38,798 bases of DNA from an uncultured Lachnospiraceae bacterium (GTDB taxonomy: Bacteria > Bacillota > Clostridia > Lachnospirales > Lachnospiraceae): the NCBI GenBank assembly GCA_949471785.1, contig CASWRE010000032.1, positions 1 through 38,798 of the forward strand, written 5' to 3'. How positions within the stretch are numbered: the first letter of the stretch is position 1; each line of letters begins with the position of its first letter. A program made the translations under genes and the position numbers. Positions 26,981 to 35,302 of this stretch are shown here, one piece after another. Under the pieces are notes generated by a model, which did no database searches, had not been told where the DNA came from, and was given only the letters and a program-made list of their open reading frames with translations.

Positions 26981-27786
26981 AAGAACGTTTGGATGTGTTG
27001 TTGGTGAAGCGGAACCTGGTTTCCTCCCGGGAGAAAGCCAAGGCTGTGATCATGGCCGGGGCCGTCTATGTAAACGGTCAGAAAGAGGATAAGGCCGGAG
27101 CAGCGTTCCCCGATACGGTGCAGATTGAGGTACGGGGACATACGCTCCCTTATGTCAGCCGCGGCGGTTTGAAGCTGGAGAAGGCCATGAGCCATTTTGG
27201 GCTGGCGCTTTCCGGCCAGGTCTGCATGGACGTGGGAGCTTCCACGGGAGGATTTACCGATTGTATGCTGCAAAACGGAGCCGTGAAAGTCTATGCCGTG
27301 GACGTGGGCCATGGCCAGCTGGACTGGAAGCTGCGCAATGACAGTCGGGTGGTCTGTATGGAGCGGACCAATATTCGCTATGTGGTTCCTGCGGATATCG
27401 GGGAGCCGCTTTCCTTCATCTCTATCGATGTGTCTTTTATCTCCCTGACCAAAGTATTAGAGCCGGTGAGAGAGCTTCTCGGCGAGGGAGGCGAGGTGGT
27501 CTGTCTGATCAAACCACAGTTTGAGGCAGGCAGGGAAAAGGTGGGGAAAAAGGGTGTGGTGCGGGACGCGGCAGTGCACCTGGAGGTTATTGAAAAAGTG
27601 ATCGCCTGTGCCCGGACCGTCGGATTTGCGGTCTGTCATCTGGAATTTTCACCGATTAAAGGGCCGGAGGGAAATATTGAGTACCTGCTTCATCTGAGAA
27701 AAATTTCGGAAGAGGAGACGGTGCAGCCGGTTCCGGTAAATTCCGGCCGGGTGGTGGAAGAGGCACATCTGACACTGGATAAATAA
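26977..27786 (+). CDS. tlyA: TlyA-family S4-domain rRNA methyltransferase
   Basis: 269-residue protein with an N-terminal S4 RNA-binding domain (about 3-62, ERLDVLLVKRNLVSSREKAK) and an FtsJ-type methyltransferase domain with the cofactor motif DVGASTGGFTDCML (about 81-94). KPQFEAGREKVGKKG and FSPIKGPEGNIEYL are typical blocks. TlyA enzymes 2'-O-methylate 16S and 23S rRNA; some relatives are called haemolysins without enzymatic proof. The ATGA overlap with dxs shows coupling. The element at 27790-27816 begins 4 bases after its stop. Confidence 0.94.
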   Translation: MKERLDVLLVKRNLVSSREKAKAVIMAGAVYVNGQKEDKAGAAFPDTVQIEVRGHTLPYVSRGGLKLEKAMSHFGLALSGQVCMDVGASTGGFTDCMLQNGAVKVYAVDVGHGQLDWKLRNDSRVVCMERTNIRYVVPADIGEPLSFISIDVSFISLTKVLEPVRELLGEGGEVVCLIKPQFEAGREKVGKKGVVRDAAVHLEVIEKVIACARTVGFAVCHLEFSPIKGPEGNIEYLLHLRKISEEETVQPVPVNSGRVVEEAHLTLDK

Positions 27787-27789
27787 ATA

Positions 27790-27816
27790 GTAACTGTGAA
27801 GGTACTGAACAGTTAC
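27790..27816 (+). repeat. Inverted-repeat element between tlyA and nadK (copy B of GTAAC element)
   Basis: GTAACTGT (27790-27797) pairs perfectly with ACAGTTAC (27809-27816) across an 11-nt loop. It matches copy A (1716-1742) at 23 of 27 positions. No T-run follows. Confidence 0.65.
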
Positions 27817-27909
27817 AATAAATCCTTATATAATGGCCGGAGCGGTATGCCGCAGGCAATTTATCCGGAAGGTATGCAGATCTGCCGGATGGTTTTTATG
27901 AGGTTTTCT

Positions 27910-28773
27910 ATGCAGCACTTTTATGTGATTACGAATGATATCAAGGATAAAGGATTTACCGTCACCGGGCAGATTGAGAATTATTTGAAAGAGCAGGGAC
28001 GGCGCTGTACGGTCAGAAGCGCCGTTCGTCGTGCCGGCGGCGAGGATTACCACTATACGGACGCCAGTCAGATTCCGGAGGATGTGGACTGTATCATTGT
28101 GCTGGGCGGCGACGGTACGCTTCTGCAGGCCGCCAGGGACGTGGTGGACAGAAACATTCCCCTGCTTGGCATCAATCTGGGTACGTTGGGGTATCTGGCC
28201 GAAATCGAGCGGAACAAGATCATCCCGGCCCTGGATCAGATGATCCGGGGGGATTATGCCATCGAAAGACGCATGATGCTGCAGGGAACGGTATACCACA
28301 AGGGAAAACAGATTGCCCGGGATCTGGCGTTGAACGATATCGTGATCAGCCGGGAGGGAATGCTCCGGGTGGTAAATTTTTTAAGCTACGTTAATGGTTC
28401 CTTTCTGACGGCCTATAAGGCCGACGGCATCATTATCTCCACTCCCACCGGTTCCACGGGATACAGTCTGTCTGCCGGGGGCCCTATTGTTGCGCCGGGA
28501 GCTTATATGCTTCTGATGACGCCGCTGGCGCCTCATACGCTGAATACAAGGAGTATTGTATTTTCACCGGATGATAAGATCGTGGTGGAGATTGGTCCCG
28601 GGCGGGACGGCAGCGAGGAGAAGGGAATGGCTTCCTTCGACGGGGATACCAGCATTCGCCTGGTGACGGGGGACCGGATTGAGATCGAGCGGTCGGAGCA
28701 GGATACGCAGATTGTAAAAATCAGCAACCGGAGTTTTCTGGAGACATTGCGAAAGAAAATGAGCGTGAATTGA
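27910..28773 (+). CDS. nadK: NAD kinase
   Basis: 287-residue enzyme that phosphorylates NAD to NADP. The signature GGDGT is at 66-70 (VLGGDGTLLQAARD). The ALNDIVI block and STPTGSTGYSLSAGGPI form the NAD-binding site, and APHTLNTRSIVF follows. ATG 27910 is preceded by GAGG (27900-27903); longer reading from 27796 translates the inverted-repeat element and is rejected. The gene lies between tlyA and argR as in many Clostridia. Confidence 0.96.
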   Translation: MQHFYVITNDIKDKGFTVTGQIENYLKEQGRRCTVRSAVRRAGGEDYHYTDASQIPEDVDCIIVLGGDGTLLQAARDVVDRNIPLLGINLGTLGYLAEIERNKIIPALDQMIRGDYAIERRMMLQGTVYHKGKQIARDLALNDIVISREGMLRVVNFLSYVNGSFLTAYKADGIIISTPTGSTGYSLSAGGPIVAPGAYMLLMTPLAPHTLNTRSIVFSPDDKIVVEIGPGRDGSEEKGMASFDGDTSIRLVTGDRIEIERSEQDTQIVKISNRSFLETLRKKMSVN

Positions 28774-28831
28774 GGATTACTGGTCATGCAGTGAACCGTA
28801 ACCGGAGCGGCGTTTCAGGAAACAAAGGGAA

Positions 28832-28878
28832 TTGATAATTGTCGACAATTGTATTAAAATAGTAACTGTACTGTTACT
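28832..28878 (+). promoter_or_regulatory. argR promoter with two palindromic operator-like sites
   Basis: TTGATA (28832-28837), a 17-base spacer and TAAAAT (28855-28860). The perfect 14-bp palindrome AATTGTCGACAATT (28837-28850) fills the spacer, and AGTAAC (28861-28866) pairs with GTTACT (28873-28878) just after the -10. Either could bind a regulator, including ArgR, though neither matches the usual ARG box well. Confidence 0.6.
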
Positions 28879-28939
28879 CAAAGTGATAAAATATTGTAAT
28901 ATTCAGAAACATATGCTGGTTAAGTGATGGAGGTAAGAC

Positions 28940-29386
28940 ATGAAGCTGGCAAGACAGGCGAAGATTCTTGAGCTGATTGGCCGCGAGGTGGTGGATACGC
29001 AGGAGGATCTGGCCAGGAGGCTTAAGGAATCGGGGTTTCAGGTAACTCAGGCCACGGTGTCACGGGATATTCGTGAAATGAAGCTGACGAAGACGGCGGG
29101 ACCGGACGGAAAGTCCCGGTATGCGGCTCAGCCGGAGAAAGAGAAAGGGCTGGGCAGTAAGTATATCCGCGCTCTGCAGAATGCCTTTGTGTCTATGGAT
29201 ACGGCTCAGAATTTGCTGGTGATCCATACGGTTCAGGGCATGGCCATGGCGGCGGCTACGGCGCTGGATGAGATGCAGATGAAGGAAGTGGTGGGTTGTA
29301 TTGCCGGGGACAACACGATCATGTGCGCTACCCGTTCTGCGGAGGATGCGCTCAAGGTGAAGGAACATATTGAAAATATGATGTAG
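28940..29386 (+). CDS. argR: Arginine repressor
   Basis: 148-residue ArgR/AhrC protein that senses arginine and controls its synthesis and breakdown. The N-terminal winged helix (about 1-70) has TQEDLARRLKESGFQVTQATVSRDIREMKL. The C-terminal oligomerisation and arginine-binding domain has GCIAGDNTIMCATRS (about 119-133). GGAGGT (28930-28935) precedes ATG. In Clostridia argR is typically followed by recN, as here, without an arginine-pathway gene alongside. Confidence 0.96.
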   Translation: MKLARQAKILELIGREVVDTQEDLARRLKESGFQVTQATVSRDIREMKLTKTAGPDGKSRYAAQPEKEKGLGSKYIRALQNAFVSMDTAQNLLVIHTVQGMAMAAATALDEMQMKEVVGCIAGDNTIMCATRSAEDALKVKEHIENMM

Positions 29387-29454
29387 AGGTTCCGCGGGGT
29401 ATGCAGAAGCCTGAATATTTGCTGGAGAGAGTGTTTCACAGACTGAGGTGAAAA

Positions 29455-31140
29455 ATGCTGACACATGTACATGTAAAAAATATTGCCCTGATTGACGAGG
29501 CAGAGGTGGATTTCGGCCCCGGTCTCAATATACTGACCGGCGAGACGGGCGCGGGTAAGTCCATCCTTATTGATTCGGTGGGGGTGGCCCTGGGAAAGAA
29601 GGTTTCCCGGGATATGATCCGGGAGGGAGAGGATACCGCTCTGGCGGAGCTGGTTTTTCAGATCCATGACCCGGCCATAGAGAAACTTTTGTCGGAGATG
29701 GATGCAAAGGCCGAGGACGGCCAGGTGATCTTGAGCCGTAAGATTAGCGCCGGACGGAGCATCTGCAAGATTAACGGAGAGATCAGCACGGCGGCCCGGC
29801 TCCGGCAGGTGGCGGAGGCGCTCCTGGACATCCATGGCCAGCATGAGCACCAGTCCCTGCTGTATAAAAATCGTCAGCTGGATTATCTGGATGATTACGG
29901 CAGGGCGAAGATCGGCCCGGCGCTGGAGCAGACGGCGGCCTGTTTCCGGGAGTACAGAGCCTGCAGCAGGGAGCTGGAAGAATATTCCATGGACGAGGAG
30001 CAGAGGAAGCGCGAGATCGATTTTCTGGAATATGAGCTGAATGAGATTGAGGCGGCTGCTCTGCGGCCCGGTGAGGACGAGGAGCTGGAGGCGTCCTATC
30101 GCCGGATGTCCAACAGCCAGAGGATCACAGCCACACTGAATGAGATCTATGAAATGACGGACGGCGACAGCGATATGAGCGCGGGTACCATTCTGGGACG
30201 GGCGGCTCAGAGTATCCAGGGGATTGTGTCCTGTGACGATGCTTTGCGGCAGCTTGCCGATACCCTCGCTGATCTTGACGGAATGCTGGGGGATTTCAAC
30301 AGGGAGCTTTCCGGCTATCTGTCGGAGCTGACATTTTCCGAGGAGGAATTTTATTCCGTATCGGAGCGGCTGGATCAGATTAACCATATAAAATCTAAAT
30401 ACGGAAATTCTGTTGAAAAAATACAGGAATATGCTGCGATAAAGCAACAGGAGCTGGACAGACTGAATCATTATGAGGCATGCAGGAGAGAGCAGGAAGC
30501 CAAATTGTCGGCTCTGGAGAAGCGGCTTTCCAGTCTGTGTGAAAAACTCTCGGGACTTCGCAAAACATGTGCGAAGCAATTTGAAAAGAAACTGACCGAG
30601 CATCTCAAAGATTTGAATTTTGCGGATGTGCGTTTTCATATCCAATTTGAGGAGACGGAGCATTTTTCGGAAAAAGGAAAGGACAGTATAGAATTTCAGA
30701 TTGCGGCAAATCCCGGCGAACCGGTCAGGCCGCTGGCCGCGGTGGCGTCCGGCGGCGAATTGTCCCGGATTATGCTGGCTATCCGTACACTTCTGGCGGA
30801 GCAGGATCACACCGAGACGCTGATCTTTGACGAGATAGATACAGGCATCAGCGGGCGCACGGCCCAGAAAGTGTCGGAGAAGATGGCGCTGATCGCGGCC
30901 CACTGCCAGGTGATCTGCATTACCCATCTGCCCCAGATCGCATCCATGGCGGATTCCCATTTCGAGATCCGGAAGGCGGTGGAGAAGGGCGTCACCCATA
31001 CCGGCGTATTTTCCCTGTCGGAAAAGGGCGCCTGCGAGGAACTGGCCCGGATGCTGGGCGGCGCGGAAATTACCGACCGGGTGCTGGAGAATGCCGTTGA
31101 GATGAGAAAGCTGGCCCGCCAGTTCAAGAATAGAATTTGA
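29455..31140 (+). CDS. recN: DNA repair protein RecN
   Basis: 561-residue SMC-like ATPase acting early in double-strand-break repair. Walker A is GETGAGKS (about 29-36) in the N-terminal lobe (VHVKNIALIDEAEVDFG). Coiled-coil arms fill about 155-370. The C-terminal lobe has the signature ASGGELSRIMLAI and Walker B TLIFDEIDTGISG, followed by ITHLPQIASMAD. GAGGTG precedes ATG 29455. In spore-forming Clostridia and Bacillus the next genes are spoIVB and spo0A; here foreign and broken genes follow, with a piece of spoIVB at 37705. Confidence 0.97.
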   Translation: MLTHVHVKNIALIDEAEVDFGPGLNILTGETGAGKSILIDSVGVALGKKVSRDMIREGEDTALAELVFQIHDPAIEKLLSEMDAKAEDGQVILSRKISAGRSICKINGEISTAARLRQVAEALLDIHGQHEHQSLLYKNRQLDYLDDYGRAKIGPALEQTAACFREYRACSRELEEYSMDEEQRKREIDFLEYELNEIEAAALRPGEDEELEASYRRMSNSQRITATLNEIYEMTDGDSDMSAGTILGRAAQSIQGIVSCDDALRQLADTLADLDGMLGDFNRELSGYLSELTFSEEEFYSVSERLDQINHIKSKYGNSVEKIQEYAAIKQQELDRLNHYEACRREQEAKLSALEKRLSSLCEKLSGLRKTCAKQFEKKLTEHLKDLNFADVRFHIQFEETEHFSEKGKDSIEFQIAANPGEPVRPLAAVASGGELSRIMLAIRTLLAEQDHTETLIFDEIDTGISGRTAQKVSEKMALIAAHCQVICITHLPQIASMADSHFEIRKAVEKGVTHTGVFSLSEKGACEELARMLGGAEITDRVLENAVEMRKLARQFKNRI

Positions 31141-31169
31141 AAAAGGCAACGGATTTAGGATGTGATAAA

Positions 31170-31913
31170 ATGGTTGCGAGTATGGACAATAATGAGCAGT
31201 TTCCTATAAAGGGTCTCAGCATTGACTGGGATAAGATAGAATGTCGCAGTTATTTAAGAGGTATAGAAGCTATTGCCGGATTAGACCAGATGGATTTCCA
31301 TAAGCCTGTCACATTCTTTGTCGGTGAGAATGGAAGCGGTAAATCCACATTGTTGGAAGCGATAGCCGTGGCTTATGGCTTTAATCCGGAGGGAGGCACA
31401 AAGAATTACCGCTTTTCAACCTATGATTCCCATTCCGAGCTGTGTGAAGCTATTCGGTTGATAAAGGGAATACATAAGCCTGGCTGGGGGTATTTTCTCC
31501 GGGCAGAAAGTTTTTATAATGTTGCGACGGCCGAGGAGGAGTACAGCAAAGAGCCGGGCGGCAGACCGCAGCAGTTTCATAAAAAGTCGCATGGTGAGAG
31601 TTTTCTTGTGATGGCACAGAACAACTTTAAGCCCAACGGCGTTTACCTTTTAGATGAGCCGGAAGCGGCATTATCGCCGCAGAGGCAGCTCACGTTATTA
31701 CTGGAGATTGTGAGCTGCGCCCGTGCGAGGTCGCAGTTTATCATTGCGACACATTCGCCGATCCTGCTTGGGATACCGGGCGCGGAGATTCTTTCATTTG
31801 ATGACGGACATGTTCACACATGCAGTTATGAAGAAACGGACAGTTATCAGGTGACAGAGATGTTCATCAATAACAGAGAACAGATACTGCACAGGCTGTT
31901 GAACGGCGGGTGA
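31170..31913 (+). CDS. AAA/ABC-type ATPase (COG3910-like)
   Basis: About 247 residues. Walker A GENGSGKST lies near residue 49-57, the ABC-like SHGESFL motif near 138, Walker B GVYLLDEPEAALSP near 158-171, and ATHSPIL near 192. The domain resembles the stand-alone predicted ATPases related to RecF/SMC heads (COG3910). ATG 31170 follows AGGATG; a TTG at 31137 overlaps the recN stop but would add 11 unlikely residues. The role is unknown: relatives occur in genome-defence and repair contexts, but no partner nuclease is here. It is the first gene of the region that replaces spoIVB after recN, and its base composition looks more AT-rich than recN. Confidence 0.8.
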   Translation: MVASMDNNEQFPIKGLSIDWDKIECRSYLRGIEAIAGLDQMDFHKPVTFFVGENGSGKSTLLEAIAVAYGFNPEGGTKNYRFSTYDSHSELCEAIRLIKGIHKPGWGYFLRAESFYNVATAEEEYSKEPGGRPQQFHKKSHGESFLVMAQNNFKPNGVYLLDEPEAALSPQRQLTLLLEIVSCARARSQFIIATHSPILLGIPGAEILSFDDGHVHTCSYEETDSYQVTEMFINNREQILHRLLNGG

Positions 31914-31941
31914 GGATGTCGGAGGAATGACGAATAGTATG

Positions 31942-31982
31942 AAAACAGTCTGGGGCATACGGCCTTTGGGCTGTTTTTTTTT
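31942..31982 (+). terminator. Terminator after the ATPase gene
   Basis: AAAACAG (31942-31948) pairs with CTGTTTT (31971-31977); G-U pairs extend the stem inward, and the T-run (31973-31982) follows. It closes the recN-ATPase unit. Confidence 0.75.
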
Positions 31983-32111
31983 GTGTCTACGTATGCAGAA
32001 AATGATGAAACAGGAAAAATAATATTTGGTGATAAACAAGATATACAAGGCAGGCATTTTTCAAAATTCAATATAGGTATTAGACATTTACGAAAAGCAG
32101 ATTTACAATAA
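31983..32111 (+). pseudogene. Short open frame, possible 3' gene fragment
   Basis: A 42-codon frame from GTG 31983 ends ...KADLQ and stops at TAA 32109-32111 inside the first copy of a 20-bp direct repeat. I do not recognise the sequence. It lacks a ribosome site and begins at the edge of the terminator T-run, so it is probably a fragment or chance frame. The remaining DNA to 32175 contains a strong GGAGGAGG site and a 13-codon GTG frame that overlaps the next start codon. Confidence 0.25.
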
Positions 32112-32308
32112 ATTTTATCCCGGGAGGAGGGCTTACTGTGAGAATTAACAACGATTATAAGCGGAGAGAATACTTATGAAAAAAATAGTTGCAAGTCTGA
32201 TTGTTGCGGCTACGCTGGTTTCTTTGACAGCCTGTGGCAGTAGAACAGATGTAGAAGAAAAAGTGTGTGTGCTTTGTAGGGAGACAAAAGATTTACAGTA
32301 AATTTTAT
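32099..32308 (+). repeat. 20-bp direct repeat pair flanking a lipoprotein fragment
   Basis: The sequence AGATTTACA-A/G-TAAATTTTAT occurs at 32099-32118 and 32289-32308, starts 190 bases apart, with one mismatch. Both copies provide the last codons and stop of a short reading frame (ending DLQ), so two unrelated frames share the same 3' end. This suggests recombination or duplication at the repeat. Confidence 0.7.
32176..32301 (+). pseudogene. Truncated lipoprotein: signal peptide and lipobox only
   Basis: A 41-codon frame begins MKKIVASLIVAATLVSLTACGS, an unmistakable lipoprotein signal peptide with lipobox LTAC and Cys20. Only 21 residues follow before TAA 32299-32301, which lies in the second copy of the 20-bp direct repeat. 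Full-length lipoproteins are far longer, so this is most likely the 5' end of a gene whose body was deleted. Its ATG overlaps the TGA of a 13-codon GTG frame (32138-32179) that has a strong ribosome site. A functional micro-lipoprotein is possible but less likely. Confidence 0.7.
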
Positions 32309-32333
32309 TGCCAAATATAGGAGATTTTTAAAT

Positions 32334-32750
32334 ATGAAAGATTTCAATGTAACAGATCCGGAATTTATGAAAATTGTAGAGCATTTTACATTAGAGGAAG
32401 TGGAAAAAGAGCCCGGTCAGGAGCTTCCGGAGGATACACGTTATCTGGTGATTCTCGCTACGTTAGTAGGCTGTCAGGGGCTTGACGTTTATAAAGATAT
32501 GCTGCCGAAGGCGCTGGATGGGGGACTTACACCCGTCATGGCGAAGGAGATGGTCTATCTGGCGGTGGATTACCTTGGAATCGGAAGAGTAATGCCGTTT
32601 TTATCTGCTACCAATGCCATTTTAACGGCGCGGGAAGTCGAACTGCCGCTGCCTGCACAGGGGACGACGACTATGGAAAACAGGCTGGAAAAAGGAGCAG
32701 AGGCGCAGGCCGAAATTTTCGGGGAATCACAATCATTACCATGCTTGTAA
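32334..32750 (+). CDS. Carboxymuconolactone decarboxylase-family protein, C-terminal half missing
   Basis: 138 residues. One CMD/AhpD-like helical domain is present (LPEDTRYLVILATLVGCQGLDVYKDML, then GLTPVMAKEMVYLAVDYLGIGRVMPFL). A linker and the start of a second unit follow (NRLEKGAEAQAEIFGE). In related two-unit proteins the second domain then continues for about 100 residues; here the frame changes to an unrelated SQSLPCL and stops. The peroxidase-type CxxC is not present in the surviving unit. The 3' end overlaps the next gene, and the join falls at about 32715-32740. GGAG (32329-32322 region) before ATG 32334 looks usable. Probably non-functional. Confidence 0.75.
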   Translation: MKDFNVTDPEFMKIVEHFTLEEVEKEPGQELPEDTRYLVILATLVGCQGLDVYKDMLPKALDGGLTPVMAKEMVYLAVDYLGIGRVMPFLSATNAILTAREVELPLPAQGTTTMENRLEKGAEAQAEIFGESQSLPCL

Positions 32751-34018
32751 TCATACTTACGCTTGCCCTGCCAACGACAGCGCAGGCGGCAGGCAAAGTC
32801 AAGCTGAACAAGACGAAAGCCACCTTGACAATCACACAGAAAAAGAAAAACCCAACTTATAAATTAAAGGTTAAAGGCACGAAAAAGAAAGTAAAATGGA
32901 AATCTTCAAACAGCAAGGTCGCCACGGTCAGCAAATCCGGCAAAGTAACCGCCAAGAAAAAAGGAACTACAACTATCACGGCAAAAGTGAGCAAGAAAAT
33001 ATTACAGTGCAAAATCACGGTCAAAGATACCCGGAAAAAGAGCAAAACTACCAATAGCGGCAGTTCCTACACGATTAAATTTAATGCCAACAAAGGCAAA
33101 ATCATATACGGAAGGTCCTCTGTCAAAGTACAGAAGAATAAGAAAATCGGCGGTATGCCAATCCCTTTAAGACGCGGCTACATTTTCAAAGGCTGGTACA
33201 ATGGCTCGAAGAAAATAAAAACCACATCAACATTCTCCGCCAATACCACCCTCACCGCTAAATGGAAGAAAACCACGAATGATGACTTAAAGCAATACAT
33301 GGACATCCATTATATTCGTACTGTCCTGCATGATGAACTTGTCAGCGTTACGACCGACAGTGAAGGAAGCACTTTGGACTATGAATCAGATAGTACTATT
33401 AAGAACTATATGTGCAGCACGGGAATCAACAAAGGTTGGAGGATGAGCAAGTTCTTTGACCCGGATTACTTTACAAGAAAGATGTTAAGTTCGTATGGTG
33501 TGACGTTTAAGAACTATAAAGACGCTTGGGAATGTGCTTTGGGATTCGAAAACGCAAGAAATATAACAGAATATTTTAATGTATGTTATGGAACGTGTGA
33601 GCATAATGGAGGAACTGGTTCGTGTAAGAAGACGTGTACGGAGGATGACTTAGTACAGGCTGTGACAAAAGATGAAGTATTTAGGACAGTTATATGCTGT
33701 TCATGCGGAGAACTATTCGATAAATCAGAAAACTGGTCAAAACACAATATGTTAATGAAAATGAGCGGTTCATCACACTCATTTTCAGATAGCGACTGGA
33801 CCAAACTAAAAGTCATCAAAGCCGCTTATATCAAACATAATCATATCACTTACTGTATGAACACAGGAGATGTTCTGATAACAACTACGACTACGTCATC
33901 GTGGACTGGGGGATTGAGCGGTATGCCGGAAGACCCGTGTAAGCATAATTATTGGATAGTAAATAAAGGGTTTGATGACCAGTTCGAGATTTGTAAGAAA
34001 TGTGGGGAAAGGAAGTAA
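32741..34018 (+). CDS. Secreted Big_2 and InlB-repeat-like surface protein, start of signal peptide lost
   Basis: 425 residues from ATG 32741. The first 16 residues (LVIILTLALPTTAQA) are the hydrophobic and cleavage part of a signal peptide. In the same frame upstream, codons for RNFRGITIIT look like its basic N-terminus, but no start codon remains there. A Big_2 domain (about 17-100, KVKWKSSNSKVATVSKSGKVT), an InlB/Flg_new-type repeat (about 112-172, GYIFKGWYNGSKKI...LTAKW) and a Cys/His-rich C-terminus with CEHNGGTGSC, CCSCGELF and CKKCGERK follow. The last resembles zinc-ribbon-like surface modules. The gene is more AT-rich than the core genes. The ribosome site before ATG is weak, so export and expression may be impaired. 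Confidence 0.7.
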   Translation: MLVIILTLALPTTAQAAGKVKLNKTKATLTITQKKKNPTYKLKVKGTKKKVKWKSSNSKVATVSKSGKVTAKKKGTTTITAKVSKKILQCKITVKDTRKKSKTTNSGSSYTIKFNANKGKIIYGRSSVKVQKNKKIGGMPIPLRRGYIFKGWYNGSKKIKTTSTFSANTTLTAKWKKTTNDDLKQYMDIHYIRTVLHDELVSVTTDSEGSTLDYESDSTIKNYMCSTGINKGWRMSKFFDPDYFTRKMLSSYGVTFKNYKDAWECALGFENARNITEYFNVCYGTCEHNGGTGSCKKTCTEDDLVQAVTKDEVFRTVICCSCGELFDKSENWSKHNMLMKMSGSSHSFSDSDWTKLKVIKAAYIKHNHITYCMNTGDVLITTTTTSSWTGGLSGMPEDPCKHNYWIVNKGFDDQFEICKKCGERK

Positions 34019-34053
34019 GAGGTTGTAACGGTATTTTGAAATAAGACATTGGC

Positions 34054-34083
34054 AATAAAGGCGGCCGTTTGGTCGTCTTTATT
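34054..34083 (+). terminator. Hairpin after the Big_2 surface-protein gene
   Basis: AATAAAGGCGGCC (34054-34066) and GGTCGTCTTTATT (34071-34083) form a 13-pair stem with two G-U pairs and a GTTT loop. The distal arm is T-rich, but no extra T-run follows. Confidence 0.6.
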
Positions 34084-34385
34084 ATGTAAGTGCATACAAG
34101 TACAACAATAAAACAAAAAAAGAAGAGCATAACGAAAATCCGGATATATTCCGGTTTCTGATACCCGGGGGCATTGTGATATTATTGTTTATCGGGTTTT
34201 GCTGGTGGTCCGGCCGTAAAATAAAGACGGCTTTGCTTACGGTACTGGTTTTGGAATAAGAAATACCTTTTGAGAATGTTTTGCTATTTATAATAAGCAT
34301 TTGCTATGAAAAGTACAACGACATATAATGGAATATAAAGAATGAATGAAAATGGCGCGGGGAATGGCGGGGAAATGAGGTAAAA
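34084..34385 (+). other. 302-base region without a supported gene
   Basis: One plus-strand frame ending at TAA 34258-34260 reads a charged stretch followed by a good membrane helix (FLIPGGIVILLFIGFCWWSG), but no ATG, GTG or TTG with a ribosome site begins it. It may be the end of a lost membrane-protein gene. From 34261 on only the DUF3737 ribosome site (GAGG near 34376) is recognised. Confidence 0.35.
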
Positions 34386-35255
34386 ATGAAAAATAGGATA
34401 ACAGGAAAAACATTTGATGAGGAAAGAGCGTTGTACGGCGTACAGGGTGTGGTGGTAAAGGATTGCGCTTTTGACGGTCCGGCAGACGGGGAAAGCGCTT
34501 TTAAAGAAAGCAGGGAGGTAACGGTTGAAGGGTGCTTTTTTAATCTGCGTTACCCTTTCTGGCATGATCATGGCCTTACTATCCGGGATTGTGAGATGAC
34601 GGAAGCTTGCCGGGCGGCATTGTGGTATTCGGAAAAGGTGGAAATCAGTGACAGCAAGCTCCACGGGATCAAGGCGCTGCGGGAATGCGGAAATGTAAAA
34701 ATGAGAGGGTGCGACATTGTTTCCCCGGAATTTGGCTGGTCTGTGCGGGGAATGGATATGGAGGACTGCACGGTTCAAAGTGAATACTTTATGATGCGTT
34801 CGGATCATATGCACTTTTGCGATGTGCATATGAAAGGGAAATATTCGTTTCAGTATATAGAGGATTCTGTTTTTGAAAACTGTATCTTTGATACAAAAGA
34901 TGCTTTCTGGCATGCAAAGAACATAACCGTAAGAAACAGCGTGGTCAGGGGAGAGTATCTGGCATGGTACAGTGAGAATATTACTTTTGAAAACTGTAAA
35001 ATCGTCGGAACACAGCCCCTTTGCTATTGTAAAAATCTCAGGCTGGTTGATTGCGAGATGGTGGATACAGATTTAAGTTTTGAGCGCTCCGAGGTAGAGG
35101 CAGCGTTGACAACGCCTGTTGTCAGTATCAAAAATCCGCTGTCAGGACATATATACGTTCCGGCAGTTGGGGAGATTATCAGGGATATCGAGGAGGCAAA
35201 GGGCGAAATTGTGATACAGAAGGAAGGCGTTCCGAAGAAGAAGGTGTGCGCATAG
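34386..35255 (+). CDS. DUF3737 family protein (right-handed beta-helix)
   Basis: 289-residue soluble protein. Regularly spaced short strands such as VVVKDCAFDGPADGE, VTVEGCFF, LTIRDCEMTEACRA, ENITFENCKIVG and NLRLVDCEMVDTDLSFE show a right-handed parallel beta-helix typical of DUF3737. FWHDHGLTIRD and AALWYSEKVEI are family blocks. No signal peptide is present, so it is cytoplasmic. Its role is unknown; the fold occurs in carbohydrate-active and scaffold proteins. ATG 34386 follows GAGGTAAAA. The gene appears intact, although it is surrounded by remnants. Confidence 0.88.
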   Translation: MKNRITGKTFDEERALYGVQGVVVKDCAFDGPADGESAFKESREVTVEGCFFNLRYPFWHDHGLTIRDCEMTEACRAALWYSEKVEISDSKLHGIKALRECGNVKMRGCDIVSPEFGWSVRGMDMEDCTVQSEYFMMRSDHMHFCDVHMKGKYSFQYIEDSVFENCIFDTKDAFWHAKNITVRNSVVRGEYLAWYSENITFENCKIVGTQPLCYCKNLRLVDCEMVDTDLSFERSEVEAALTTPVVSIKNPLSGHIYVPAVGEIIRDIEEAKGEIVIQKEGVPKKKVCA

Positions 35256-35302
35256 GGCAGCTTTCCGCTGTCCTGCTTTTCATTGTGGAAATCGGTCTGC
35301 CT

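Noticed and set aside
27796..27909. Extended N-terminus of nadK from GTG 27796
   Set aside because: It would translate the GTAAC inverted-repeat element; ATG 27910 has a ribosome site and the family N-terminus.
28890..28906. ARG box (AATATTGTAATATTCA) before argR
   Set aside because: Only the second half resembles the ATTCA half-site; the spacing and first half do not fit the known box.
29233..31149. 638-codon minus-strand open frame opposite argR and recN
   Set aside because: It spans two well-supported plus-strand genes, has no family similarity and is best explained as an antisense shadow.
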